64,000 bases of DNA from assembly GCA_940671915.1 (NCBI GenBank), contig CALNVZ010000041.1, forward strand, positions 109,222-173,221, read 5' to 3'. The notes below the pieces were generated by a model. That model searched no databases and was not told the DNA's origin. It saw only the letters and a list, made by a program, of their open reading frames with translations. Below, piece by piece: positions 44,480-54,768 of the stretch. Position numbers and translations under genes: made by a program. The first letter of the stretch is position 1, and the number at the start of each line of letters is the position of its first letter. The DNA is from Paracentrotus lividus. Taxonomy: Eukaryota; Echinodermata; Echinoidea; Camarodonta; Echinidae.

Positions 44480-44719
44480 GACGTCTTGTGGAAGGTAACA
44501 CAGCAGCAGAGGGCTTCCTTGAAGTTAATGTGCCAACACAAACCGAGTCAAGAGGGGAATGGATGAGAGTGTGTGACGACAACCTATCTGAACGAGTGGC
44601 TGAGATCGTTTGTGGAGAACTAGGATACACTAGCCTGAAGGAGGTGTCTTATGATAACGGAGGATGTCAAACAGACGGATATGGCAGGAATTGTATTCGG
44701 GCTCCGGTCTGTGGAAAAT
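44480..44719 (+). CDS. Exon 3: N-terminal part of an SRCR domain
   Basis: Acceptor AAACAAAAGCAG, donor T|GTAAGA, phase 1-1, 240 bp, 80 codons. It starts GRLVEGNTAAEGFLEV and goes on to GEWMRVCDDN, AEIVCGELGY, GGCQTD, NCIRAPVCGK. This is the SRCR pattern of RLVxGxxxxEGxxEV, W-xx-VCDD and VCxxLGY. Group membership cannot be fixed because the cysteine set is unusual. The domain continues in exon 4 after a 2.55-kb intron carrying a retrotransposon. In echinoderms SRCR domains are abundant in coelomocyte proteins; a role in recognition is inferred. Confidence 0.85.
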
Positions 44720-45370
44720 GTAAGAATTACGGTTTAGCTGTATACCCCACGCGTACCATTTGTATACAACAATAAAGTTGTCCCGCCGGGGAAAAAAATG
44801 TAAAACTGAGTGGATTTTACCCATTTTTACAGTGTCGGTACTGGAAAACATATGGCACAATGTATCACAGTGTGTTCACATTGTGTTCACACGGTAGAAC
44901 ACTGTGTTTTTCCGTCAGGATGAGCTTTTTTCGTTATTTTGAATCTCCCTTCATTTTAAACAAATTTAAAGAATCAAATTGTAGTATTTGAAATCATTAG
45001 TTATATTGTTGCAATATGTACATATCTTTTCTTTAAACATAGTATGTAATATATGAATGAATATGTATGACACTAGAGAAAAGTGCTAACTTGTTTGCTA
45101 TCACTATCATTTATTTATTTATTTATTTTATTCGTTTATTTATTTATTTTTTGTTTATCTATTCATTTATTTATCTTTTATTTACTTATCTTATTTTCTA
45201 TTTATTAATTTATTAATTTATCTTATTCTATTTATTTATTTATTTTCAAATTAATTTATTTATTTTATTCATTTATTTATTATTTCTATTATTATTATTT
45301 TATTTATTATTATTACTATTGTTTTTTAATTTTTCATTATTATTACTTACTTGCTTGGTATACTTACTTG
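44720..45370. repeat. Intron 3 left part; (TTTA)n-rich tract 45110-45345
   Basis: No gene. After about 390 bp of ordinary intron comes a degenerate ATTTATTTATTT tract with TTATTATT, adjoining the 3' end of the minus-strand retrotransposon and probably part of its tail or target. Confidence 0.6.
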
Positions 45371-47035
45371 GTATATTTGGTAGATTAGCCCTCTACTCCA
45401 AAGGGAAGGGCTCTCAGTTGTCTTTTAAAGGTAGCCACAGTAGGTGCAGACACAACTTCATCTGGTAGGTTATTCCATATTGGGACCACTCGATTTGAGT
45501 AAAAGTGGCCAGCCAGTTGGGTTCTGGAACGTCTTTGATATAATTCTTTGGAATGACCTCTTAATTCCTTATTTGGGTGAGAGAAGAATATTCCTGCTGG
45601 AGTTGCATAATACCCGTTAAGGTATTTGAAAGTATTTATAAGGTCCGTTTTTGTTCTCCTCCCATCAAGCCTTTCAGTAGGAACTTTCTTGTTGTGAATA
45701 CGTAAGCTTCTGGTCTGCACCTTCTCTAACTTCTCAATGTTCTGTTTGGTCAGTGGGCTCCAAGCGGAAGATGCATACTCCAATGCTGGTCGGATTATAG
45801 ATTGATATAGAATGGTGATTTTCCTCTCGTCAAGTCCGGTGAAACAGCGTCGAAACATAGCAATCTTTTGATGAGCCCTTTTCACTAGTTCATCAATATG
45901 TTTGGTAGGGGTAAATTTATCGCTGATGATGATACCCAAGTCTTTTTGGGTTGTCGCTTCCTGCAGATTCACACCGTTGAGAGTGTATTGGTAATTTATT
46001 GCAGCTCGGATACGTAGAACCACACATTTTTCAGCGTTGAATTCCAGTAGCCACAATTTAGACCATGCAGCAAGAGCGTTCAAATCTGATTGCAAAATGT
46101 TACAATCTTCCTTTTCACATATCTGACGGTAAACTTTTGTGCCATCAGCGAACATCTTTGCAGTAGAAGAGACCATATCAGGAATGTCATTTACGAAGAT
46201 TAAGAAGAGGAGTGGCCCGAGAATTGAGCCTTGCGGCACACCACTGGTTACTGCTTTCCATTTAGAGATACCATTTCTCAGCACTACTCTTTGTCTTCTT
46301 CCGGTTAAGAAATTTTCAAACCAATTATGAATGTGTCAATGTATACCATTGTGCTTGTGTTTATACAACAGGCGACGATGTGGAACAGTATCAAATGCCT
46401 TCCGGAAATCAAGGTAAATTACATCCACTCCTTTGGCTTCATCGTAGGATTTAGTCCAGTCGAACAAGCATTCCAGAAGCTGAGTAACACAAGAACATTT
46501 CTTCTGGAAACCATGCTGGTGACATGAAATAATGTTGTTGTCAATTGCATGCTCCATTATGGCATCATAAATGATCCTCTCTATAATTTTTACAACTTGA
46601 CTGGTAAGGGATACAGGTCTGTAATTATTAGTAGACAGTCTCGAACCATTCTGGAACAGTGGAGTAATATTTGCATCATTCCAATCCTGAGGTAACTGAC
46701 CAGTCTGTATCGAATAGTTGAATATCATGCTTAGTGGTACGTCCAGATCAAGAACATTTTTGAGCACATTCACATGAAAGCCATCAGGACCACAGGCCTT
46801 GTTGAGATGAAGTTTAGTAAGCTTCTCTTGAACAATAGATGGTGAAATATCAATGTCATAAATAGGGTTGCATATACGAGACTCAGGTAGTGGCAAGTTA
46901 AGATTTGATTCCACTGGTTCAGGTTTCAGCACACTAGCAAAAAAAGTCATTCAAGATCTCTGCTTTGTCACTATCATCTGTTACTTTAACTCCTTCGTGC
47001 TCAGCTGCTCGATCGTAGCCGAAGATCTAGTGAAG
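45370..47035 (-). mobile_element. 5'-truncated CR1/Rex-like retrotransposon (RT region)
   Basis: From the linker before the RT (KFFNYARHFTRSS, about 47030) to the end of the polyprotein, in antisense orientation inside intron 3. The upstream border is an (ATT)n tract at 47075-47105. The copy is truncated at its 5' side, as is usual for target-primed insertions. A 7-T run near 46942 shifts the frame at the start of the RT frame. Confidence 0.8.
45385..46950 (-). pseudogene. Reverse transcriptase with one UGA and a changed active site
   Basis: One continuous frame of about 521 codons broken by a single TGA at 46336-46338, between HKHNGIH and HIHNWFENFLTG. RT motifs: NKACGPDGFHVNVL, YRPVSLTSQVVKIIE, motif A IYLDFRKAFDTVPHRRL, motif B SGVPQGSILGPLLFLIFVND, motif C KMFADGTKVY. 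In motif C the second catalytic Asp of FADD is Gly. The tail has LEYASSAWSP, IEKLEKVQTR and a final PIWNNLPDEVVSAPTV. Apart from those two changes it is well kept. Confidence 0.85.
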
Positions 47036-47150
47036 TGTCTTGCATAATTGAAGAATTTCTTTGGTTCGGTTTTATTATTTTTATTATTATTATTATTATT
47101 TTATTTTTTATTTTTTTATTCATGTTTTATTTATTTATTTATTTATTTTG

Positions 47151-47188
<38 letters not shown>

Positions 47189-47272
47189 GGGGGAGAGGGG
47201 GTATTTTGCATTTCAGAAAAGCGGATATAGATGATGAATAATGATATAATGTTATGTATGAATCTCTCACAG
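47036..47272. repeat. (ATT)n/(TTTA)n tract at 47075-47190 and end of intron 3
   Basis: Simple sequence followed by a G-run (GGGGGAGAGGGGG) and ordinary intron sequence up to the acceptor TCTCTCACAG. Confidence 0.8.
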
Positions 47273-47350
47273 ATGCATACCGTTTGCAGGATTGTTCACC
47301 ACCTTCCACAAACTGCACATCTTCTAAAGCAGTAAAGATCAAGTGTTTTG
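47273..47350 (+). CDS. Exon 4: C-terminal part of the SRCR domain
   Basis: 78 bp, acceptor TGAATCTCTCACAG, donor TTTTG|GTGAGC, phase 1-1. The 26 residues AYRLQDCSPPSTNCTSSKAV and KIKCF give the typical end of an SRCR domain (xLxDC ... C ... VxxxC). Splicing to exon 3 yields VCGKYAYRLQDC in frame. One sequon, NCT. Confidence 0.8.
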
Positions 47351-47664
47351 GTGAGCCTTTGTATCGACGAAACATGCAAATATTTGTATTCTATCTTTAG
47401 ATAAATTGTAATTATGAATATTGAACTTTTCCCAGAGATTTACCATAAATGAAACTTTTGAAATAGTAATCCAGTCGTGAATATTCATCTCAATTAATAC
47501 AGGGTGTTTAGGATAGAATGGAAATATATTCTAAAAATGATATTATAATTCAAATTCATTTTTTCATTTTCACAGAAATCATAGTGTAGGCGCTAAATTC
47601 AGGTTCACTTGGCTAACATCTCTTCAATGTGATTTCTATTTTCCAAATCATTATTCATTCACAG

Positions 47665-47904
47665 AGCCGGGATTTATTGGATGTTACAACTTTGGAAACG
47701 TTCAACGCCGGAACAGATCAACTAACATTTCAACAGAAGAATGCATATCATCATGTAAAGCTGCAAATATTGTGCAAACTGTAGCCATCGTGAATAGAAG
47801 TCAGTGCTTGTGCTCTACGACTCATGATATCAAACTGTCAGATTTCACCCCAGTGGAAGCTCATCTTTGTACCCAGCTTCCTTCCACCCAAGCGGTATAT
47901 GACG
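47665..47904 (+). CDS. Exon 5: WSC domain
   Basis: 240 bp, acceptor CATTCACAG, donor G|GTAAAT, phase 1-1, 80 codons. EPGFIGCYNFGN, TEECISSCKAANI, IVNRSQCLCSTT, EAHLCTQLPS carry the cysteine pattern of WSC domains (GCY ... C-xxx-C ... CxC ... C). These are putative carbohydrate-binding modules found in fungal stress sensors, polycystin-1 and Kremen. Sequons NRS (twice) and NIS. The 314-bp intron before it and the 188-bp intron after it make a compact cluster. Confidence 0.85.
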
Positions 47905-48092
47905 GTAAATTTATAACAAATATCATCAATGGAAAATATTTCACATTGACGTGGATGCCATAAATTGCTACGAAGATCTTTAAATTATAATGTAAATTAA
48001 TCTATACAGCTGACTTTTTCACCAGAGAAATTATGATATACCCTAATAAGAAAGTGTTTTTCAATTTTATATTGTTATTTTTTTCTGGTCAG

Positions 48093-48305
48093 TTGACGTT
48101 GGTTTCTGCAACCAGACAGATGCCGTCATAAATGGATCTTGGGATTCTAAAATCACGTGGTTTGGTTCAATTGTTCATCTCAAGTGTGATGAAGGATACA
48201 GAATAGTTGGAAGCGGAACACTACAGTGTGTACCAGGATTATCCCCATTCCTCCTTCAATGGAATGGCTCAATGCCATCATGCGAAAGTGACACCTCGAG
48301 CGAGG
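48093..48305 (+). CDS. Exon 6: sushi/CCP domain
   Basis: 213 bp, acceptor TTTTTTTCTGGTCAG, donor G|GTAAAT, phase 1-1, 71 codons. FCNQTDAVINGSW, VHLKCDEGYRIVGSG, LQCVPG, LLQWNGSMPSCE show the four cysteines, the Gly-Tyr after Cys2 and the late Trp of a complement control protein module. Three N-glycosylation sequons. Such modules bind proteins in complement regulators and selectins; the partner here is unknown. The Ser/Glu-rich SDTSSE leads to the next exon. Confidence 0.9.
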
Positions 48306-48335
48306 GTAAATACAATAAAGTTTCTTTCTGCCTTG

Positions 48336-48366
<31 letters not shown>

Positions 48367-48572
48367 AGAACAAAAATGGTGATGGCTATAATATCCGTGA
48401 CGAAACAAAATAAAGACACCGTAACATTTGAGCAAACTACATTACTATACTTTTTATCTTTCCATTATGTTGAAAGATAAATTCTATTGTGTCTCTGACG
48501 GAGATTCTGCTAGGATTGCAAGCTCCTGCTCTATTAATTTTTTTTTAAATCTGTTCTTACATGTTTACACAG
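48306..48572. repeat. Intron 6 with a poly-A run (48334-48363)
   Basis: Short intron carrying an A-run of about 30 and the acceptor ACATGTTTACACAG. Confidence 0.8.
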
Positions 48573-48620
48573 ATAGCACACCATTTCCGATCACTACATC
48601 TCTGTCTACATCAGATAATG
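48573..48620 (+). CDS. Exon 7: Ser/Thr-rich linker
   Basis: 48 bp, acceptor GTTTACACAG, donor AATG|GTAAGC, phase 1-1; 16 residues DSTPFPITTSLSTSDN. Rich in Thr, Ser and Pro, so probably an O-glycosylated spacer before a further domain or membrane anchor. Later exons were not found in the remaining 15 kb, which is full of repeats. The 48-bp exon relies on splice sites and phase, so it is less sure than its neighbours. Confidence 0.6.
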
Positions 48621-49557
48621 GTAAGCAAATATAACTATGACTTCTGAGTTTATATTACAGGATTGATTATTGTATTCGAAATCAAATCGGGTCATGGTAA
48701 ATGTTGAGTCTCTTTTTGCCAGATTCTTGATTGTAATGGGGGGCATATCAATTCTACTTTATGTAAAATGTAAAGTTAACGTATACCAATGTGCGGCATT
48801 AAAGCGTATTTAAACAATGCGCGTCTATTATCTAAGAGGCCAGACGCAACAAAGTGACGTTGGAAATACAGCTGAGAAGCGCAGAAATCTATACAGCTGG
48901 CTGCAATAATAAATTAGCTCACAAAAACTGGCTTAAGAAGACTTCCCTCCAGCTAGTGGAATGGTATTGTCCGTTCGGTTCAGCAATCTACTCGTGGAGA
49001 TGAAAGAAATTGATGAACTTTTATCATGTTGTTAGTTAATAGATTCTCCAGACCAGATGGAGAAAATACACATTTGGGCAAGCTTATAACATTATTGTGC
49101 TGAAGTTGTATTCAGAATATGCAATTCATATAAATTGATGCTCAAAACAGTGACATAGATTGTGAACTTGTCACAAGTCTTGTGAAGACGCCGTTCACAT
49201 GTTTCTATGCGATATGCATGTGATAAGCGTTAATATTGACTAGTCGAGGAAAGAACCTTGTTATGATTATGTTCAAAGTGACAGGACTTTTTTTTAACTA
49301 ATTAAAATGAATGTACCATCTCCGGAAAGCTGAGAATTCAAGCTTTTGATTGCCCTGTGAACAATAAGCTATAATAGTATAATGCGGCATCGAGGATCAA
49401 AACTATGCAGCGCATGAGCTATTTTGAGAGCAAACTATACCATATTGTACAGGAATCTGATCTGACTAGGCTTTCGAATTGACACAAGTGACAGGACTTT
49501 TTTTTCCTTTGCAATAAGTTATTCCTATTTTTTTTTTTTTTTTAATTCAGACTCTTA
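48621..49557. other. No gene seen
   Basis: Unique-looking AT-rich sequence; GTGACAGGACTTTTTTTT occurs twice (about 49278 and 49488). May be intron 7 of the host gene. Confidence 0.45.
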
Positions 49558-49705
49558 GGCCCGAATTCACAAACGTGGTTTAGTTAGTCCATGGTCTAAA
49601 TCAGGTGGTTTGTGAATACCAAAATTTAGACCATGGTCTAAATCCGTGGTTTAAACAATTGATTTAGACCATGGACTAACTAAACCACGTTTGTGAATTC
49701 GGGCC
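49558..49705. mobile_element. 148-bp hairpin element with TTA target duplication
   Basis: Arms of about 45 bp are near-perfect inverses: GGCCCGAATTCACAAACGTG ... CACGTTTGTGAATTCGGGCC. The inner part repeats CATGGTCTAAATC words. TTA lies on both sides (49555-49557 and 49706-49708). TTA targets are typical of PIF/Harbinger elements. Confidence 0.8.
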
Positions 49706-49708
49706 TTA

Positions 49709-50479
49709 GCGTACTTATTCAAGTTGAACATTTCTTTGAAAAGGTAGTTAATTGCTTGCCACAATGAAGAAAATAAGGTGAAAAACTGTCCAAAAAAAAA
49801 AAAGAAAAAAAAAGTCAATGGGCACGTTCGCTTTGACTACAATGGTAGCGCCCTCTATCACTTAAGTTTCCTCAAAGTAACATTATTAAGCCGGCGTCAC
49901 ACTGACCCGATGGTTAGGAGCGATTGACACACGATGGCGGAAAACCCCAAGTTTTGCTCTGAACACGATGGCATTACGAGAGCATCGCAAAAGCATCGGG
50001 TCATTTTGGAGTACTACAGACTTTTTCAAAAAGAATGGAACAATGGGGGAAAATTAATTAATTTTTGACATCTTCTGAAATAATGTCTGTATTTGGTTAC
50101 CACATTTAAAAAAAGTGTGCGGAGAGGAGCTGATCGATATTACACACATTTATTTTTCCGGAGCGAAGAATTCGTGGCCACTATGCGCAATACCTAAATA
50201 TAGACCATGGAAAAGCATGCCCAAAATAGATTTTCTTGATTATAGAAAAGTGATCATATCTCAAGATCTACAACACCAATACAACACCAATAGTAAATGC
50301 TAAAGCTGGCGTCACACTGTCCCGATGTTTAGGTGCGATGGTTATACGAAGGGGTCGTTTTTCGGGTTCGGGCAAAGTTTAGAAGGTTACACAATGGCAC
50401 TATAAATCACACACCAAGGTAATATGAAGTTTACCTGAAGGACACACGAATGTCAACCTACATTTTGAACATTCTCCAA
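49709..50479. repeat. Region with a direct repeat GGCGTCACACTG
   Basis: CCGGCGTCACACTGACCCGATG (about 49893) and CTGGCGTCACACTGTCCCGATG (about 50305) head two related blocks. No gene. The frame at 50115-50303 has no recognisable domain. Confidence 0.5.
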
Positions 50480-51425
50480 ACCCTTCACGAAGATTTTTTT
50501 TTTCCAAAAAAAGTTTTGTCAACCCCCATGATGCTCATTTTTGGTCATTTTTTGTCTTCTTGTTTTGGGACCCCCTTTTGGTTACCCGGCCGATCAAGCC
50601 ACCCCCCCCCCCCAGGAAACGCGTCTGAGGTGTACTGTTTATATTGGTTTTTAAGTTAAATCTAGATTTACGGGGAAAGGCTTGGGTCTCTTGTCGGGGG
50701 GGGGGGGGGGAGTTGAAACAAAAAGTATGATTGGTAAAAATTCGGAATATTGTTTTCAACCTTTATGCTAAAAAAACAAAACAAATATAAAAAAAAACAA
50801 CCTTCAACCCTTAATTATTATCATTTTCCCCAATTTTCTCTTCAGCCTTGATAGCAAGATTTGATAATATTTTAATATATTTTTATTTTTATGTTTTGCT
50901 GATATTTTACAATAAAATTTAGGGAAGATAGAAATTTTTCATGGTGTAAAATGGTTAAAATCAATGTTGAACCCCAATCAAAATAAACTTTGACCCCTCC
51001 CCTAGACAAACGAGTCAAGCCTGTAACAATATAATTAGATTTAACTTTAAGAACAATAACAACTCTACACATCAGACGTGTTTACTTGCAGTAGGACTGA
51101 GGGTGCCTTGTTTGGTCGCGTAAACAAAAAGGGGCCCCAAAATAAAAAAATAAATAAAATGACGAAAATGGCCATTTTCTGGGGGTTGCAAACTATTTAG
51201 AAGAAAAGTCCCTGGAAAGGATTGAGAGAACGTCCAAGATATAGCCGGGACCCCGAAAGAGTAAAAGCGGTGACCAACACATTCAAGAAATTCAAGTCGG
51301 AGCAACATAGCATCGTTGGAGCCAGAACAAAATATTCCACCTTTATGACGAACAGTGTAATTCATCGAGAGCAAAACACACTGTACTGTAGAGCTATATT
51401 TGTATTGTCTTTGACTCAAATTTAA
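50480..51425. mobile_element. Large foldback repeat, copy 2
   Basis: Matches the structure at 11026-12015: left arm TTTTGTCAACCCCCATGATG, right arm ending CACCTTTATGACGAACAGTG. The two arms are complementary and the loop is AT-rich. ORFs across it on both strands are not credible. Confidence 0.7.
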
Positions 51426-52040
51426 ATTAAACATCCCCCCCCAAAAAAAAAAAAAAAAAAAAAAAAAGGTAGGGAGAGGCAGGGGGAAGAAGACGCTGGT
51501 AAACGCTGAATTGAGAAAAGAGGACTAATAACATACAGCAACCAGACACAGTTTCAGATTGATCGGAAACAGTTCCAGTTAAAATCAGGGGGTGAGAGGG
51601 GGAGCAACAACACAGATATTGTATATGTCATTGTAGAATGTCACCCAATTTACTTAGTTTTCTTTTTCAGAGGAAATGAAATTTGACAATTTTGTGTCAA
51701 AATAAATTTTGTCAATGTTACTTTGGACAGATTAGAGAAAATATGTTTTAAAAAATATGTTTATTTTAGAACTTGACTTTAACTTAAATCATGGTATAAT
51801 GAGAACGAAGGGCAATGAAATTAATGATGATGATGGCAGTGGTGCTGGTGGTGCTGTTCACCACCCTATCACTTATCCTCGTCATCTTCATTATCATCGT
51901 GCATAATCACAACCACCACCTGCATCACCATCGCCATCATCATCATCATCATCATCATCATAATCATCATCACCAGCAAATCTACCAACCCCTACCAACT
52001 TCATACTAATCCCCACCCTCCACTAAGATAAAAAAAAAAA
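51380..52040. repeat. Arm of a distant inverted repeat (partner 62400-63080)
   Basis: TAGAGCTATATTTGTATTGTC, CAGACACAGTTTCAGATTGAT, GTTACTTTGGACAGATTAGAG and GAGAACGAAGGGCAATGAAA all recur as reverse complements, in reverse order, at 62400-63080. The right end contains a (CAT)n microsatellite (51880-51990). The frame at 51815-52009 is a histidine-rich artefact of it. Confidence 0.8.
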
Positions 52041-52163
52041 ATATTATCTTCATCAGTGCCATCACCAACATATCTCACACTTACCATCACCATCATGACC
52101 ATTACCTTCATCAGTATCATCATGACTATGATTGTCATAATCATGTTGTTATGATCAAGTTAA

Positions 52164-52628
52164 AGGTGGTGTATAGTTTCGGGAGAAAGAAAAATTAATT
52201 TTGGTTCACATTAAGATAAATTATGAAAGATTGAATCCAAGAACCATAATAAAGCAAATTATAGTACTTGAAATCTCGTTTTAGTGTCTTTATTTCATAA
52301 TATAAGGATAAAAAAGATAAGTCGGGGACCCGTCACAGGTTAGCGCTCACGTGGAAAACCAATGGGGATTCTCTTGTGTGGGGTTACACACAGATCGTTC
52401 GCACTAATTCACGCCGTAACCTCCGGCGTGCGAACTTGTCAGCAGAGGTATAAACGGCAGTTAAATTACGCTATATTCAAACAAATTCAATGAAATTCAT
52501 CAGAAATAACAAAAGGAATGTCACAAGATCTCTCACACATATCTTTTAGGGCACTGTGGACAACATGTAACTACATTTGATCGGTTTTGTGCCAATTCTT
52601 TTTTTACTACCAAAACTATACACCACGT
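52164..52628. mobile_element. 465-bp TIR element, TTAA target, nested in the left arm
   Basis: Ends AGGTGGTGTATAGTTTCGGG and CCAAAACTATACACCACGT. TTAA lies at 52160-52163 and 52629-52632; the right arm shows the empty site as a single TTAA at 54178-54181. Non-coding; piggyBac/Kolobok-type target. Confidence 0.85.
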
Positions 52629-52812
52629 TTAACGTTAAAGCCTCAAAGATGGATGAAATGAAGCTTTTTCTGGGGAGAAAATTATTTTGCCTTCAGCTTC
52701 GATAGAAAGGATTTCGAAATTACAAATTTCCATTTCATTTTCATTACAGGTCTCGAAAGAAATGAGATTGGAAAGATGACACTTTAAAAATCAAACATTA
52801 TAAAATGATATA

Positions 52813-53443
52813 CCGAGTGAGTAAAAAAAACTTTACACCTAGAAAAATGTCAATAAAAAGAAAACCGATTTATATAGACCCAAAATGATTTGACATATTC
52901 AGAAAAAGTAGCTCCTCCTGCATTTTCTGGTACCATTTTTGTATGTATTACGCTTAGATAAACACGACGCATTGTTTGCGAACATGTCAATTTCGAATAG
53001 TGCAAAAATGGGAGTAGAATCAAAACAACAAAAAGGTAGAAAAAAGCAACTTCATTCTGATTAAAATAGCATAACTTTTTAACGAAAATGTTTTCCGCTT
53101 AATAACTTTGCAGGGTGTTGTTACACATATTGACTATATTTTGCATGAAAATTAGATTGACTCGTCAACTAATGCACGAATGAGTACACATCAAAGAGTA
53201 AATTGTCACTGACAGACCTAAAAAGGCCTCCTAATACTTTTGAAAAGTGATTATTTTGTCTTTGACGTGTGCTCACTCATGCCTGACTCTACAGATCTTT
53301 CTCTTTTTCATACAAAATGTAGTCAATATGTGTAACAACTTCCCTGTCAAATTATTAAGCTACAGACATTTTCGTTAAAAAGTTATGCTATTTTAATCAG
53401 GATGAAGGTGCTTTTTTATCGCTTTTTTTTCTGACTCACTCGG
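52813..53443. mobile_element. 631-bp TIR foldback element, TA target, nested in the left arm
   Basis: Ends CCGAGTGAGTAAAAAAAA and TTTTTTTTCTGACTCACTCGG with TA on both sides (52811-52812, 53444-53445). The interior is itself self-complementary (ATTAAAATAGCATAACTTTT with its inverse at 53380). The right arm has an empty site near 53998 (CATCCATATATCATTG). Probably a Tc1/mariner-type non-autonomous element. Confidence 0.85.
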
Positions 53444-54279
53444 TAGATGGGGCAAAGAATACAACGAGGAACACTAAATTCTTCTTCCATTCCACAAGAA
53501 AATTCAGTGGCATCAAACTATGCTACGATGGCTACATGATGGCATTGAGAAGGCGTCACGACGTCGTGTTGCCTTCAACAAATCATCGGGCGGGTTCGCG
53601 TTTCCCTCGCATTTCCTTCGCATTGCCTGCTGCGATGCTCAAACGAAGTGAACCTTCGCAACTCCATAGGGAGTTTTTTTTTTTTTGGCTGCCAAAGATT
53701 TTGCCGATGTATCGGAAGTTGCTGCCGAAGCCTGAAAAAAAACTCCACCGATGGTCATGGTGGTTTTAAGATTGATAATTATACAGGCTGTATCAAATAA
53801 AATGGTTATGCGAAGGCAATGCGAGGGAAACGCGAACACGCCCTATGATCTGTTGAAGGCAACACGACGTCGCGACGTGTCGTGACGCCTTCTCAATGCC
53901 ATCATGTAGCCATCGTAGCATAGTATGGTGACACAGAATTGTCTTGTGAAATGGAAGAAGAATTTAGTGTTCCTCTTTGTATTCTTTGCCCCATCCATAT
54001 ATCATTGTATATTGTTTGATTTTTAAAGTGTGATCTTTCCAATATCATTTCTTTCGAGACCTGTAATGAAAATGAAATTGAAATTTGTAATTTCAAAATC
54101 CTTTCTGTCGAAGCTGAAGGCAAAATAATTTTCTCCCCAGGAAAGGCTTCATTTCATCCATCTTTGAGACTTTAACGTTAACTTCATAATAACAACATGA
54201 TTATGACAATCATATTCATGATGATACTGATGAAGGTGGTGGTCATGATGGTGATGGCAGTTGTGAGATATATGTTGGG

Positions 54280-54573
54280 TACGTTCCCAAATTGGGGAAC
54301 GCTTGGCGTCTTTTCATTTCGTAAGAACGCTAAAGGACGCACTCTCCAATTACGTAAAAATTTGCACTTCTTTTCTTTAGTTTCAATCTTTAAGGTTTCT
54401 GTAATAGCGTCCTCTACGTTAACATGGCAATACTCATCTAGTAAATAGAAGTCATAATACTTTTTTAGACCACATCTGACATTTTGCAGTTGCCTAGGTC
54501 TGTATGTTTTGTTTTGTTTTTGGTTGGGTGGGGTTTTGCTGTACGTTTTTATTATCTTTGAACTTTTTGGCAA
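54280..54573 (-). CDS. Unrecognised open frame
   Basis: The minus-strand frame has protein-like composition in the middle: GLKKYYDFYLLDEYCHVNVE, DAITETLKIETKEKK, FLRNWRVRPLAFLRNEK. It then runs into the simple-sequence arm of the foldback element, where it gains a hydrophobic Ile/Met tail. I find no family. It could be an exon of a host gene or a remnant of an element. No clear acceptor or donor was found. Confidence 0.25.
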
Positions 54574-54588
54574 ATTTAATCATTGTGT

Positions 54589-54768
54589 GGAATACTCATG
54601 AAACGTCGTGGGGACTGAGAGGACGTCTCGGAGACGATTCCGCGACAAGTTTCAAAACCGTGTCCAAGTAATTTTAAAACCGTGTCTCTGAGTAGTTTCA
54701 AAGTAGTTTCCGCGAAGTGAGATACCACCATTATCACCGTTTTAGTAATTCCCCAATTAGCTATCTTA
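54589..54768. mobile_element. GAGACGTCTC-type palindrome repeat, left block
   Basis: ACTCATGAAACGTCGTGGGG, GGACGTCTCGGAGACG and AAACCGTGTCCAAG words; continues at 55624 after the inserted TIR element. Confidence 0.65.

Larger units (their letters stand above)
26500..48620 (+). other. Gene span: signal - CUB-like - SRCR - WSC - CCP - linker (3' end not found)
   Basis: Seven exons, six introns (524 bp, 17.1 kb, 2.55 kb, 314 bp, 188 bp, 267 bp), every junction in phase 1. Symmetric 1-1 exons are the form that allows domain shuffling. The 403 recognised residues contain many N-glycosylation sequons and no membrane segment apart from the signal peptide. The domain set points to an extracellular recognition or adhesion protein. 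I do not recognise an existing named gene with this order. Introns 2 and 3 carry antisense retrotransposons. Confidence 0.75.
52065..54277. mobile_element. Foldback element, arms about 470 bp, left arm carrying two insertions
   Basis: Left arm pieces 52065-52163, 52633-52812 and 53446-53630 match, inverted and in order, the uninterrupted right arm 53811-54277 (for example AACACTAAATTCTTCTTCCA with its inverse, CTCGAAAGAAATGAGATTGG with its inverse). The spacer 53631-53810 has no clear coding content. No gene. Confidence 0.8.

Noticed and set aside
51661..51705. TTTTTCAG followed by a phase-1 frame ending in a stop, as a possible last exon of the host gene
   Set aside because: The segment is part of a repeat whose inverse copy at 62730-62760 lacks the same acceptor and frame; the short Lys/Asn-rich peptide has no domain.
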